Shown: positions 1-4,985 of the stretch, in pieces | Layout: each line of letters starts with the position of its first letter | Numbering within the stretch: the stretch's first letter is position 1 | Source: Anaerolineaceae bacterium | Lineage (GTDB): Bacteria; Chloroflexota; Anaerolineae; Anaerolineales; Anaerolineaceae | Direction: 5' to 3' | NCBI GenBank assembly: GCA_003532515.1 | Contig: DOEX01000278.1 | Coordinates: 3,289 to 8,317 of the forward strand | DNA length: 5,029 bases | Notes under the pieces: generated by a model | The model's input: the letters and a program-made list of their open reading frames with translations, nothing else | Databases searched by the model: none | Told to the model about the DNA's origin: nothing | Position numbers and translations under genes: made by a program

Positions 1-25
1 CCTGCTTGTGGGTGAGTACTTTCAT
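1..25 (-). CDS. 5' end of an unidentified gene leaving the window at the left edge
   Basis: Only the first eight codons are visible: an ATG at 25-23 followed by codons reading M-K-V-L-T-H-K-Q, then one more base. The start is supported by a purine-rich ribosome binding site (AAAGGAAGA, minus strand, plus coordinates 31-39) about 8 nt upstream and by a near-consensus promoter further upstream at 57-85. The product cannot be named from eight residues. Because it has its own promoter and follows a terminator (140-170), it is probably transcribed separately from the repeat-protein gene at 206-1045, although both lie on the minus strand. Confidence 0.6.
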
Positions 26-56
26 TGAAGTCTTCCTTTCTAATTTTCTGTATTCA

Positions 57-85
57 ATTGTAAGGAGGGTCGGGCTTTCCGTCAA
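57..85 (-). promoter_or_regulatory. Sigma-70-type promoter for the left-edge gene
   Basis: On the minus strand a TTGACG box (plus 80-85) and a TACAAT box (plus 57-62) are separated by exactly 17 bp. Each hexamer matches consensus at five of six positions. Transcription would begin near position 50, giving a leader of about 25 nt that carries the AAAGGAAGA ribosome binding site before the ATG at 25. No operator-like repeat is evident inside it. Spacing, box quality and position all agree, so this is the best promoter in the window. Confidence 0.75.
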
Positions 86-139
86 CTCACAGCGCAATAG
101 AAAGATCAAATGTACCGATTCAGTCGCTGTTGGCCAACT

Positions 140-170
140 AAAAAAAAGAGGCTGGCAAAAGCCAACCTCT
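140..170 (-). terminator. Intrinsic terminator of the repeat-protein gene
   Basis: Read on the minus strand, a 10-bp stem with arms AGAGGTTGGC (plus 161-170) and GCCAGCCTCT (plus 147-156) closes a TTTT loop and is followed directly by a run of eight T (plus 140-147). One base pair is a T-G wobble, which pairs in the RNA of the minus strand but would be a C-A mismatch in plus-strand RNA. The structure is therefore oriented for minus-strand transcription. It lies about 36 nt past the stop codon of the gene at 206-1045. Confidence 0.85.
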
Positions 171-205
171 CTTGAGTATCTAACCGATGAAATCAGCGCT
201 TTGTT

Positions 206-1045
206 CTACAAGAACATGTACGGCAAAAATGCTCCCGATGTTCCGAACAAATCACGGAAGATCGCGATCCCACCGCCAAATACGAGCAAAACTGGCAGGA
301 TGATACAGATACAAAGCACCAGCAAGATAATCAAAATGATTGCCCAAATCGGGAAATCTCTTTTTTTATTACCTTCCTTTTGTGAATCCGCGATGTGATC
401 CGATCTTATGGCGCGAACATCCTTGGCGGTGATAGTAGGACCCATGAGATCGGGACCTATACCGATCGGAGAGGAGGCAAACTCGCCAGCGGAGAATGGG
501 TCTGGTTGCGCATCTGGTTCACAACATTTATCAGAGATGTCAGGAACATATTCATCACCGTAAGTGTGTTCGTGCTTGTGTTGAACAGCAGAAGAATCCT
601 CCCCAACCTCACTCCAGGTTCCCTGGACAGTTTCAGCGGTTTCTTCAATTGTGTCTGACACGTCAACATGCTCTTCTTCGACCTGATCCCAGGCATTTTC
701 TGCTGCCTGGTCGATATGTTCTCCAGCCTGCTCAGCAGTATCTTCAACCTTATCCCAGGCGTTCTCGGCAACCTGGCTGGTTCGTTCTGCTGGTTCTTCA
801 ACATGGTCCCAGGCGTTTTCTGCTGCCTGTTCGATGTGTTCTCCAGCCTGCTCAGCAGTTTCTTCAACATGGTCCCAGGTGCTTTCTGCTGCCTGTTCGA
901 TGTGTTCTCCAGCCTGTTCGACTGTATCTTCAACTTTATCCCAGACGTTCTCTGTTGCCTGGGTCAGGTTTTCTGCTGCCTCTTCAGCCGCTTGAGCCGC
1001 ATCCTCAGCGAATTCATCAGCTTTGTCTTCAAAATTTTCGTCCAT
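206..1045 (-). CDS. Acidic 22-residue-repeat protein with C-terminal membrane anchor (function unknown)
   Basis: I do not recognise a named family. The 279-residue product starts with an Ala/Glu-rich helix (residues 1-30). Residues 31-136 hold five units of the type AENAWDHVEETAEQAGEH, each 22 residues (two 11-mers) except the third, which has 18. A further 11-mer-like stretch runs to about 147. A polar linker (148-226) contains a Cys pair and a His-rich patch, then KKRD (227-230), one strongly hydrophobic segment (about 233-256) and a short tail. There is no N-terminal signal peptide, so a tail-anchored protein with the helical repeats in the cytoplasm is the natural reading. Hendecad repeats occur in LEA, apolipoprotein-like and right-handed coiled-coil proteins, so membrane-surface or stress-related roles are possible but unproven. 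Start choice: GAGGG lies 5 nt before the second of two adjacent ATGs (1045) and only 2 nt before the first (1048); an in-frame GTG at 1057 overlaps that site and is less likely. A promoter (1084-1089) and a terminator (140-170) flank it, so it is probably monocistronic. Confidence 0.82.
   Translation of the reverse strand: MDENFEDKADEFAEDAAQAAEEAAENLTQATENVWDKVEDTVEQAGEHIEQAAESTWDHVEETAEQAGEHIEQAAENAWDHVEEPAERTSQVAENAWDKVEDTAEQAGEHIDQAAENAWDQVEEEHVDVSDTIEETAETVQGTWSEVGEDSSAVQHKHEHTYGDEYVPDISDKCCEPDAQPDPFSAGEFASSPIGIGPDLMGPTITAKDVRAIRSDHIADSQKEGNKKRDFPIWAIILIILLVLCICIILPVLLVFGGGIAIFRDLFGTSGAFLPYMFL
638..955 (-). repeat. Tandem 66-bp coding repeats (22-residue units)
   Basis: This covers codons 31-136 of the acidic protein: four units of 66 bp and one of 54 bp (unit 3). 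At the protein level each unit begins with [TA]-E-x-x-W-D-x-V-E-[ED], and units 1, 2 and 4 continue with an EQAGEHI[ED]QA half. The DNA copies are very similar, for example the plus-strand strings TTCTCCAGCCTG and CAGGCGTTTTCTGCTGCCTG recur. This suggests amplification by slippage or unequal crossover rather than only protein-level selection. The short unit keeps the reading frame and equals one 11-mer plus one 7-mer, which a coiled coil can accommodate. Confidence 0.85.
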
Positions 1046-1083
1046 CATAGCCCTCACTCTGATCGTCTAGAAAAGTTTGTTTA

Positions 1084-1089
1084 ATTATA
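1084..1089 (-). promoter_or_regulatory. Putative -10 box of the repeat-protein gene
   Basis: A perfect TATAAT on the minus strand lies 38 nt upstream of the ATG at 1045, predicting a start of transcription near 1077 and a leader of about 31 nt that contains the GAGGG ribosome binding site. No good -35 box sits at 16-18 bp (the best is a T-rich TTTTTA), so the promoter may be weak or need an activator. The direct repeats at 1113-1153 lie just upstream and could supply such a site. Confidence 0.5.
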
Positions 1090-1112
1090 ACCGGTAAGAA
1101 GTGAGTAAAAAG

Positions 1113-1153
1113 TCTTGTAAAGGTGCGATATATATTCTGAATTATCTTGTAAA
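1113..1153. repeat. 10-bp direct repeat in the divergent promoter region
   Basis: TCTTGTAAAG occurs exactly at 1113-1122 and again at 1144-1153. The copies are 31 bp apart, close to three helical turns, so both would face the same side of the DNA. They lie between the outward-facing -10 boxes of the repeat-protein gene (1084-1089) and mscL (1195-1200), upstream of both promoters. A regulator binding site is possible. The minus-strand form contains TTTACA, which also resembles a -35 box, but no -10 box is found at the right distance. Confidence 0.45.
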
Positions 1154-1171
1154 GTACGAATATTCATCAGG

Positions 1172-1200
1172 TCGAGACAACTCTAAAAACAGAATATAAT
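1172..1200 (+). promoter_or_regulatory. mscL promoter
   Basis: A TCGAGA box (1172-1177, four of six matches to TTGACA) precedes a perfect TATAAT (1195-1200) by 17 bp. Transcription should begin near 1207, leaving a short leader with AAAGG (1209-1213) ahead of the ATG at 1223. The first in-frame ATG (1199) overlaps the -10 box itself and so could not be in this transcript. Confidence 0.7.
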
Positions 1201-1222
1201 GACCAACGAAAGGTTGGTAGAT

Positions 1223-1690
1223 ATGAAAAAATTTATGGATGAATTTAAAAAGTTTATTACAAAAGGAAATGCACTTGACCTGGCTATTGGTGTGATCATC
1301 GGTGGGGCTTTTGGAAAAATTGTCAATTCCCTGGTGGCGGATATTATTATGCCTCCCATTGGCATGCTTTTGGGCAAAGTGGATTTCAACAACCTGTACT
1401 TGCAACTTAACAAAGCTGTAGTCAGCATTCCAAAAGGCACACCGCTTAGTGTTGCACAGGAACAAGGTGCGGTCGTTGTGGCTTATGGATCATTTTTGAT
1501 GGCGATCATCAACTTCCTGATCATTGCTTTCTTTATCTTCCTGGTGGTCAAGGGAATCAATAAGCTGCGTGATCTGAAGAAAGAGGATGAAGTTGCGGCA
1601 GAACCGACAACGAAAGTTTGCCCCTTCTGCAAGACAGAGATTCCCCTGGAGGCAACCCGCTGTCCCAACTGTACATCGCAATTGGACTAA
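1223..1690 (+). CDS. mscL: Large-conductance mechanosensitive channel MscL with C-terminal zinc ribbon
   Basis: MscL forms a homo-oligomeric inner-membrane pore (a pentamer in solved structures) that opens under membrane tension and releases solutes during hypo-osmotic shock. The 155-residue product has the family layout: an amphipathic N-terminal helix (MKKFMDEFKKFI, 1-12), the signature GNALDLAIGVIIGGAFGKIV (15-34) forming the pore-lining TM1, a periplasmic loop (about 52-82), and TM2 (84-109) beginning with the conserved AYGSF. A charged linker, KLRDLKKEDE, follows. The tail then departs from the E. coli type: Cys133, Cys136, Cys147 and Cys150 form a CPFC-x10-CPNC zinc ribbon. The start at 1223 is chosen because AAAGG lies 9 nt upstream and because the upstream ATG at 1199 overlaps the TATAAT box; the ATG at 1235 would remove part of the N-terminal helix. 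The gene has its own promoter and a hairpin behind it, so it is probably monocistronic. The neighbours suggest no partner. Confidence 0.95.
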   Translation: MKKFMDEFKKFITKGNALDLAIGVIIGGAFGKIVNSLVADIIMPPIGMLLGKVDFNNLYLQLNKAVVSIPKGTPLSVAQEQGAVVVAYGSFLMAIINFLIIAFFIFLVVKGINKLRDLKKEDEVAAEPTTKVCPFCKTEIPLEATRCPNCTSQLD

Positions 1691-1710
1691 TTTACATATT
1701 CTTAAAATAA

Positions 1711-1736
1711 AACGGGCTGTCAAAAAGCAGCCCGTT
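1711..1736 (+). terminator. Terminator hairpin after mscL
   Basis: Perfect 9-bp arms AACGGGCTG (1711-1719) and CAGCCCGTT (1728-1736) enclose an 8-nt loop, 20 nt beyond the mscL stop. The trailing tract on the plus strand is poor (TTATTC, partly within the stem). The A-rich flank on the left would give a better U-run for minus-strand transcripts, so the element may act in both directions. No gene on the minus strand needs it. Confidence 0.75.
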
Positions 1737-1751
1737 ATTCGTCTCTGGACG

Positions 1752-1760
1752 TGTTAAAAT
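1752..1760 (+). promoter_or_regulatory. Extended -10 promoter of the methyltransferase operon, probably leaderless
   Basis: TG-T-TAAAAT (1752-1760) is an extended -10 element, with five of six matches in the hexamer. Its end lies 6 nt before the ATG at 1767, which is about where transcription would start. There is no ribosome binding site in the gap (CATCCA). Both facts point to a transcript that begins at or next to the start codon. A -35 box at 16-18 bp is not evident, since that space is taken by the mscL hairpin arm; the TG extension may compensate. Confidence 0.5.
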
Positions 1761-1766
1761 CATCCA

Positions 1767-2609
1767 ATGGAAAACACGGTCTACTTCGGGGATAACCTCA
1801 AACTACTTAAAACACTACCGGATAATAGCATCGATCTGATCTACATCGATCCGCCTTTCAATACGGGTAAAGTCCAGGCGAGAAAGCGTTTTCGGACTGT
1901 GCGTACCCAGGTTGGCGAGGGCGACCGTATAGGCTTTGGCGGCAATTCTTACCAAACTGAAGTGTTAGGTGAAGGCGAATACAACGACGTCTTTGGTGAC
2001 TTCGAAGCCTTTTTGCGACCCCGACTCAAAGAAGCTTATCGCGTTTTAAAGCCGGATGGCAGTTTCTATTTTCACATCGATTATCGTGAAGCCCATTATT
2101 GTAAGATTACCCTGGACCAGATCTTTGGGAGAGAGAATTTCATCAACGAAATTATCTGGGCGTACGATTTTGGAGGGCGCGCAAAAGACCGCTGGCCAGC
2201 CAAACATGACACCATCTTTTTCTATGCAAAGGACTATCAAAACTACACCTTCAACCTCGATGATATCGACCGTATTCCCTATATGGCTCCTGGACTGGTA
2301 GGTCCGGAAAAAGCAGCCAAAGGCAAATTGCCAACCGATACCTGGTGGCACACGATTGTGGGTACCAACAGCCGCGAAAAAACTGGCTATCCGACCCAGA
2401 AACCCGTCGGTATCCTTGAGAGGATTGTGCGGGCTTCTTCTGATCCTGGTGATTTGGTACTGGACTTTTTTGCTGGAAGCGGAACAACCGGGCAAGCCTG
2501 CCTGAACCTGGGTAGAAAATTCATCCTTTGCGACAGCAATCCGCAGGCGATCGAGGTGATGAAAATCCGTTTTTCCAACCAGGGTGATGTCGAATGGAGA
2601 AATTTGTGA
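1767..2609 (+). CDS. Beta-class site-specific DNA methyltransferase (N6-adenine or N4-cytosine)
   Basis: It transfers a methyl group from S-adenosylmethionine to the exocyclic amino group of adenine or cytosine in DNA. The 280-residue protein has the N6/N4-methyltransferase motifs in beta-class order: catalytic motif IV DPPFNTG (28-34) after a GDNLKLLKTLPDNSIDLIYI lead-in, a DGSFYFHID strand (97-105), a middle region likely to contain the target-recognition part (about 120-205), YPTQKP (208-213), then the cofactor-binding motif I DFFAGSGTTG (233-242) and LCDSNP. These features are intact, so it should be active. DPPF/DPPY occurs in N6-adenine and SPPY more often in N4-cytosine enzymes, so adenine is favoured, but the target site cannot be read from sequence. 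The ATG lacks a ribosome binding site and sits just after an extended -10 box (leaderless start). It is the first gene of a three-gene operon and overlaps the next by 16 nt. No restriction gene is present, so it looks like an orphan (solitary) methyltransferase. Confidence 0.92.
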   Translation: MENTVYFGDNLKLLKTLPDNSIDLIYIDPPFNTGKVQARKRFRTVRTQVGEGDRIGFGGNSYQTEVLGEGEYNDVFGDFEAFLRPRLKEAYRVLKPDGSFYFHIDYREAHYCKITLDQIFGRENFINEIIWAYDFGGRAKDRWPAKHDTIFFYAKDYQNYTFNLDDIDRIPYMAPGLVGPEKAAKGKLPTDTWWHTIVGTNSREKTGYPTQKPVGILERIVRASSDPGDLVLDFFAGSGTTGQACLNLGRKFILCDSNPQAIEVMKIRFSNQGDVEWRNL

Positions 2610-3397
2610 GTAGAGAAGACACTGGTAATCCCTTTCCAATATTTGGATACGACTCCGATCCTAACGCTATCCTGCGACCAAATCACGCTGGGTTAGAAAT
2701 CGATTTTCCGGAATACCTGGTTGTGTGTTTTTTCCGAGAAGTGGTCTCAAAAGTTGCCGAGGAAAACCAGGCTGAGATTCTTCACACAGTTGTGTCGGAG
2801 GGTGGGTTGTATCATTTTTACGCAATCAATTTCAAAGGCAAAAGAATAGCTTTTGTTCAACCTGGGGTGGGAGCTCCGATTGCCGGAGCTATTTTGGAAA
2901 AAGCTATTGCCTTTGGTGCCAAGCATATCGTTGCGTGTGGGGGTTGTGGCGTATTGGATAAAGAGATTGCTGTTGGTCACGTATTGTTGCCAACGTTGGC
3001 TTACAGGGAGGAAGGGCTTTCTTATCACTATTTGCCCCCTTCTGAGGCAATTGAGATCGAACCCAGAACCATCGAAGTGCTTGAGACTGTGCTCAAAGAA
3101 AATCAAATCGATTATCTTTCAACCAAGGTCTGGACGACAGACGCGGTCTATCGTGAGACATTGAAAAAAACTGCATACTACAAAGCCAAGGGTTGTTTGG
3201 CAGTGGAGATGGAATTGTCCGGTCTGGCTGCAGTGGCGAAATTTCGGGGTGTGGATTTTGGCCAATATCTTTATGCAGGTGACACGGTTGTCCCGGAAGG
3301 ATGGGACAAACGCGATTGGGTCAACAGAAAGGACATCCGAGAAACGTTATTTTGGCTTTCAGCGGAAGCTTGTTTGAGATTAGGTGAGGAGAGTTAA
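2594..3397 (+). CDS. Nucleoside phosphorylase (PNP/uridine phosphorylase family)
   Basis: Family members split a (deoxy)nucleoside with phosphate into free base and (deoxy)ribose-1-phosphate in the cytoplasm. The 267-residue length fits the hexameric/trimeric PNP-UDP type. Visible motifs: the phosphate-site glycine-rich stretch PGVGAPIAGAI (90-100), a core strand and turn HIVACGGCG (111-119), WTTDAVYRE in the middle, VEMEL (204-208), whose Met-Glu pair contacts ribose in relatives, and GD (229-230), where the family often has the base-binding or catalytic acid. Substrate preference (uridine, purine or other) is not decided by these motifs. The start at 2594 has AGGGTGA upstream (2581-2587). 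An in-frame GTG at 2606 is an alternative: GGAGA precedes it by 5 nt and it overlaps the methyltransferase TGA as GTGA. Either way the two genes are translationally coupled. The gene is followed with no gap by the hydrolase at 3398, suggesting a shared nucleotide-salvage job. Confidence 0.88.
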   Translation: MEKFVSREDTGNPFPIFGYDSDPNAILRPNHAGLEIDFPEYLVVCFFREVVSKVAEENQAEILHTVVSEGGLYHFYAINFKGKRIAFVQPGVGAPIAGAILEKAIAFGAKHIVACGGCGVLDKEIAVGHVLLPTLAYREEGLSYHYLPPSEAIEIEPRTIEVLETVLKENQIDYLSTKVWTTDAVYRETLKKTAYYKAKGCLAVEMELSGLAAVAKFRGVDFGQYLYAGDTVVPEGWDKRDWVNRKDIRETLFWLSAEACLRLGEES

Positions 3398-4681
3398 ATG
3401 CCTGTTTTTGATCATGTTGTTTTACCAAAATTAACTTCTACTTCTTTGAGAGGTATGTCCGGCATGGAAGAGTTTCTGATGCCGAGTTACTCTGGTTTTG
3501 GGCTGGCAAATGTAACACCGACGATTGCCCATTGGTTAAAGGCAGGACTGTTACCTGCTCCCATCCTGGACCAATCCATTTTAGATAACTTCGAAGACCA
3601 TTACCAAAATGTTATCCTGGTTTTGGTGGATGCGCTCGGTTACAACCAGTTTAAGAGGTTATTGGATGAGGGAAAAGCACCCCTATGGAGCAAGCAACTC
3701 GAAAATGGAATACTTTTCCCGATTACCAGTATTTGTCCCAGCACGACAGCCTCTGCCTTAACCACTATCTGGACTGGTACAACACCAAATCAGCATGGTG
3801 TGGTTGGTTATGAGATGTGGCACAAAGAACTTGGGCTGGTTATGAACAATATTCTCCATACGCCAATTACTTATAAGGGAGATGTGGGAGGGTTAGTCAA
3901 AGCTGGGTTTGAACCAACCCGTTTTATGAACCAGACACCAATAGGGCAGCGTTTTTCGAACCATGGCGTGGAAAGTCATGCCTTTTTACCCGGTGGAATA
4001 GCCAATTCAGGATTATCACAGATGCATCTGCCTGGCAGCCATTTGCATGCTTTTACGGCTGAAAGTGACTTATTCCTGAACATGCGCGATTTGCTCAATG
4101 CGCCATCCAAACAAAAAAGGTTTGTGTACGCTTATTGGAGTTATGTTGATGGACTTATGCACCGCTATGGCACTTTCAACGAACGTGTCACTGAGCAGTT
4201 TTTCGATTTCAGCAATGCCTTGTTTCGGCTGCTTGTGAGCGGTTTGGATGCTTCAGTGCGCCAAAACAGCCTCATTCTAATTACAGCGGATCATGGCTCT
4301 GTTGAAACGCCAGTCAATCAGGGCTATGATCTGGCGAATCACCCTGAACTGACCAATATGCTCACCATGGCGCCGACCTGTGAAGGACGTTTGCCGTTTT
4401 TGTATGTGAAACAGGGTCAAATCGATGCAATCAAGGCTTACTTTGAGCATAGCTGGCCAGGTGAGTTCGAATTTCTGACCCGCCAGCAGGTTTTGGATAT
4501 GAAATTGTTGGGGAACGGGCAGGATCATCCAGATCTTGAGGATCGAATTGGGGATCTGGTGGCAGTTCCGAAGGGGAATAGCTATCTTTGGTGGCCAGAT
4601 CGACCCAACACGATGCAAGGCAGGCATGGTGGCTTGCATGAGGATGAGATGTTGGTGCCGCTGTTTAGTATTGGTTTGTAA
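3398..4681 (+). CDS. Alkaline-phosphatase-superfamily nucleotide pyrophosphatase/phosphodiesterase-like hydrolase
   Basis: The superfamily hydrolyses phosphate mono- or diesters with two metal ions (usually zinc) and a Thr/Ser nucleophile. In the 427-residue product the expected ligands appear in order: Asp78 in ILVLVDALG (73-81), nucleophile Thr117 (or Thr116) in CPSTTASALTTIWTG (113-127), Asp251 and His255 in VDGLMHRYG, Asp298-His299 in ITADHG, and His410 (or His414) in GRHGGLHEDE. This set matches type I phosphodiesterase/nucleotide pyrophosphatases better than classical alkaline phosphatase. No signal peptide or membrane segment is seen, so it should be cytoplasmic, unlike many NPP enzymes. 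The N-terminal 70 residues are a family-specific extension. The ATG directly follows the TAA of the phosphorylase gene, with AGGAG (3387-3391) 6 nt upstream. Substrate is unknown; nucleotide or nucleoside diphosphate compounds are inferred from the phosphorylase partner. It is the last gene of the operon. Confidence 0.88.
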   Translation: MPVFDHVVLPKLTSTSLRGMSGMEEFLMPSYSGFGLANVTPTIAHWLKAGLLPAPILDQSILDNFEDHYQNVILVLVDALGYNQFKRLLDEGKAPLWSKQLENGILFPITSICPSTTASALTTIWTGTTPNQHGVVGYEMWHKELGLVMNNILHTPITYKGDVGGLVKAGFEPTRFMNQTPIGQRFSNHGVESHAFLPGGIANSGLSQMHLPGSHLHAFTAESDLFLNMRDLLNAPSKQKRFVYAYWSYVDGLMHRYGTFNERVTEQFFDFSNALFRLLVSGLDASVRQNSLILITADHGSVETPVNQGYDLANHPELTNMLTMAPTCEGRLPFLYVKQGQIDAIKAYFEHSWPGEFEFLTRQQVLDMKLLGNGQDHPDLEDRIGDLVAVPKGNSYLWWPDRPNTMQGRHGGLHEDEMLVPLFSIGL

Positions 4682-4714
4682 AAGCAAACCAGAGACAGTT
4701 TGAACGAAAAAAGA

Positions 4715-4758
4715 CCCACACCCCAGCCCTCAGCCTACGGCGCGCAAGCAGTCCCCGG
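4715..4758. repeat. 44-bp dispersed repeat, copy 1
   Basis: It begins CCCACACCCCAGCCCTCAGC and ends GCAAGCAGTCCCCGG. It matches the copy at 4986-5029 at 42 of 44 positions; the differences are G to A at the twelfth base and again in the GGCGCGC/GGCACGC part. The text after this copy (AGAGGGAGTG) is complementary in style to the C-rich start, so the full element may fold as a long imperfect hairpin. Confidence 0.85.
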
Positions 4759-4830
4759 AGAGGGAGTGAAAACCTGCAAGCCATCACCTGTTCACTGATT
4801 TGCTTTGGGTATCCTGAATTTGATCTTGTC

Positions 4831-4851
4831 ATCCTGAGCAAAGCGAAGGAT
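4831..4851. repeat. CATCCTGAGC-type hairpin repeat
   Basis: Arms ATCCTGAGC (4831-4839) and GCGAAGGAT (4843-4851) surround an AAA loop. Seven positions pair in Watson-Crick fashion, and the central GA/GA positions would form tandem G-A pairs. I recall closely related strings as common dispersed intergenic elements in several environmental bacteria including Chloroflexota, but the copy number in this genome cannot be seen here. A partial echo, ATCCTGAA, occurs at 4811-4818. Confidence 0.6.
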
Positions 4852-4877
4852 CTTTATGGTTGGCAGGCAAGAAAGGC

Positions 4878-4892
4878 TGGGTTTGGAACCCA
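4878..4892. repeat. Small inverted repeat
   Basis: TGGGTT (4878-4883) and AACCCA (4887-4892) are perfect 6-bp arms around TGG. It is one of three adjacent hairpins in the repeat mosaic and has no T-run for termination. Confidence 0.4.
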
Positions 4893-4900
4893 CCCGTACG

Positions 4901-4918
4901 GAGGGGGCTTGCTCCCTC
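4901..4918. repeat. GC-rich hairpin
   Basis: GAGGGGG (4901-4907) pairs with CTCCCTC (4912-4918) around CTTG, with one G-T wobble. It directly follows a CCGTACGG palindrome (4894-4901). It could halt transcription from the operon, but no T-run follows. Confidence 0.45.
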
Positions 4919-4925
4919 AACTATT

Positions 4926-4944
4926 TGACCTATGGGCTAGGTCA
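4926..4944. repeat. Perfect 7-bp inverted repeat
   Basis: TGACCTA (4926-4932) and TAGGTCA (4938-4944) flank TGGGC. It is either a hairpin of the repeat mosaic or a dyad for a protein. No promoter is seen next to it, so the first is more likely. Confidence 0.5.
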
Positions 4945-4985
4945 GGAGACCTTCGCCAACGGTTGGATGGTTTAAATATTACACA

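Noticed and set aside
129..138. Palindrome GTTGGCCAAC just beyond the minus-strand terminator.
   Set aside because: It is ten bases long, and part of it repeats the terminator arm sequence. It is outside the promoter boxes, so there is no reason to call it an operator.
6..398. Plus-strand frame of 130 codons at the left edge.
   Set aside because: It runs through a minus-strand promoter and a minus-strand terminator and overlaps the 3' end of the repeat-protein gene. Its protein has no recognisable pattern.
395..1084. Long open frames on the plus strand opposite the repeat protein, one of them hydrophobic and repetitive (Phe/Cys/Leu-rich), plus a second frame on the minus strand (457-933).
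   Set aside because: They are mirror images of the 66-bp repeats: a unit length divisible by three keeps all frames open. They lack convincing ribosome binding sites, and the minus-strand frame at 206-1045 alone has a promoter, a terminator and a sensible protein architecture.
2046..2686. Minus-strand frames opposite the methyltransferase and phosphorylase genes.
   Set aside because: They are shadows of well-supported genes with intact motifs, without their own start signals.
1767..4681. BREX or restriction-modification system, because a methyltransferase and an alkaline-phosphatase-like protein are in one operon.
   Set aside because: PglX and PglZ are much larger, and no BrxC-like ATPase, Lon-like protease, restriction nuclease or specificity subunit is present in the window.
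4685..4702. CAAAC...GTTTG inverted pair right after the operon as a terminator.
   Set aside because: Only five base pairs, low GC and no T-run on the plus strand, so it is too weak to call.
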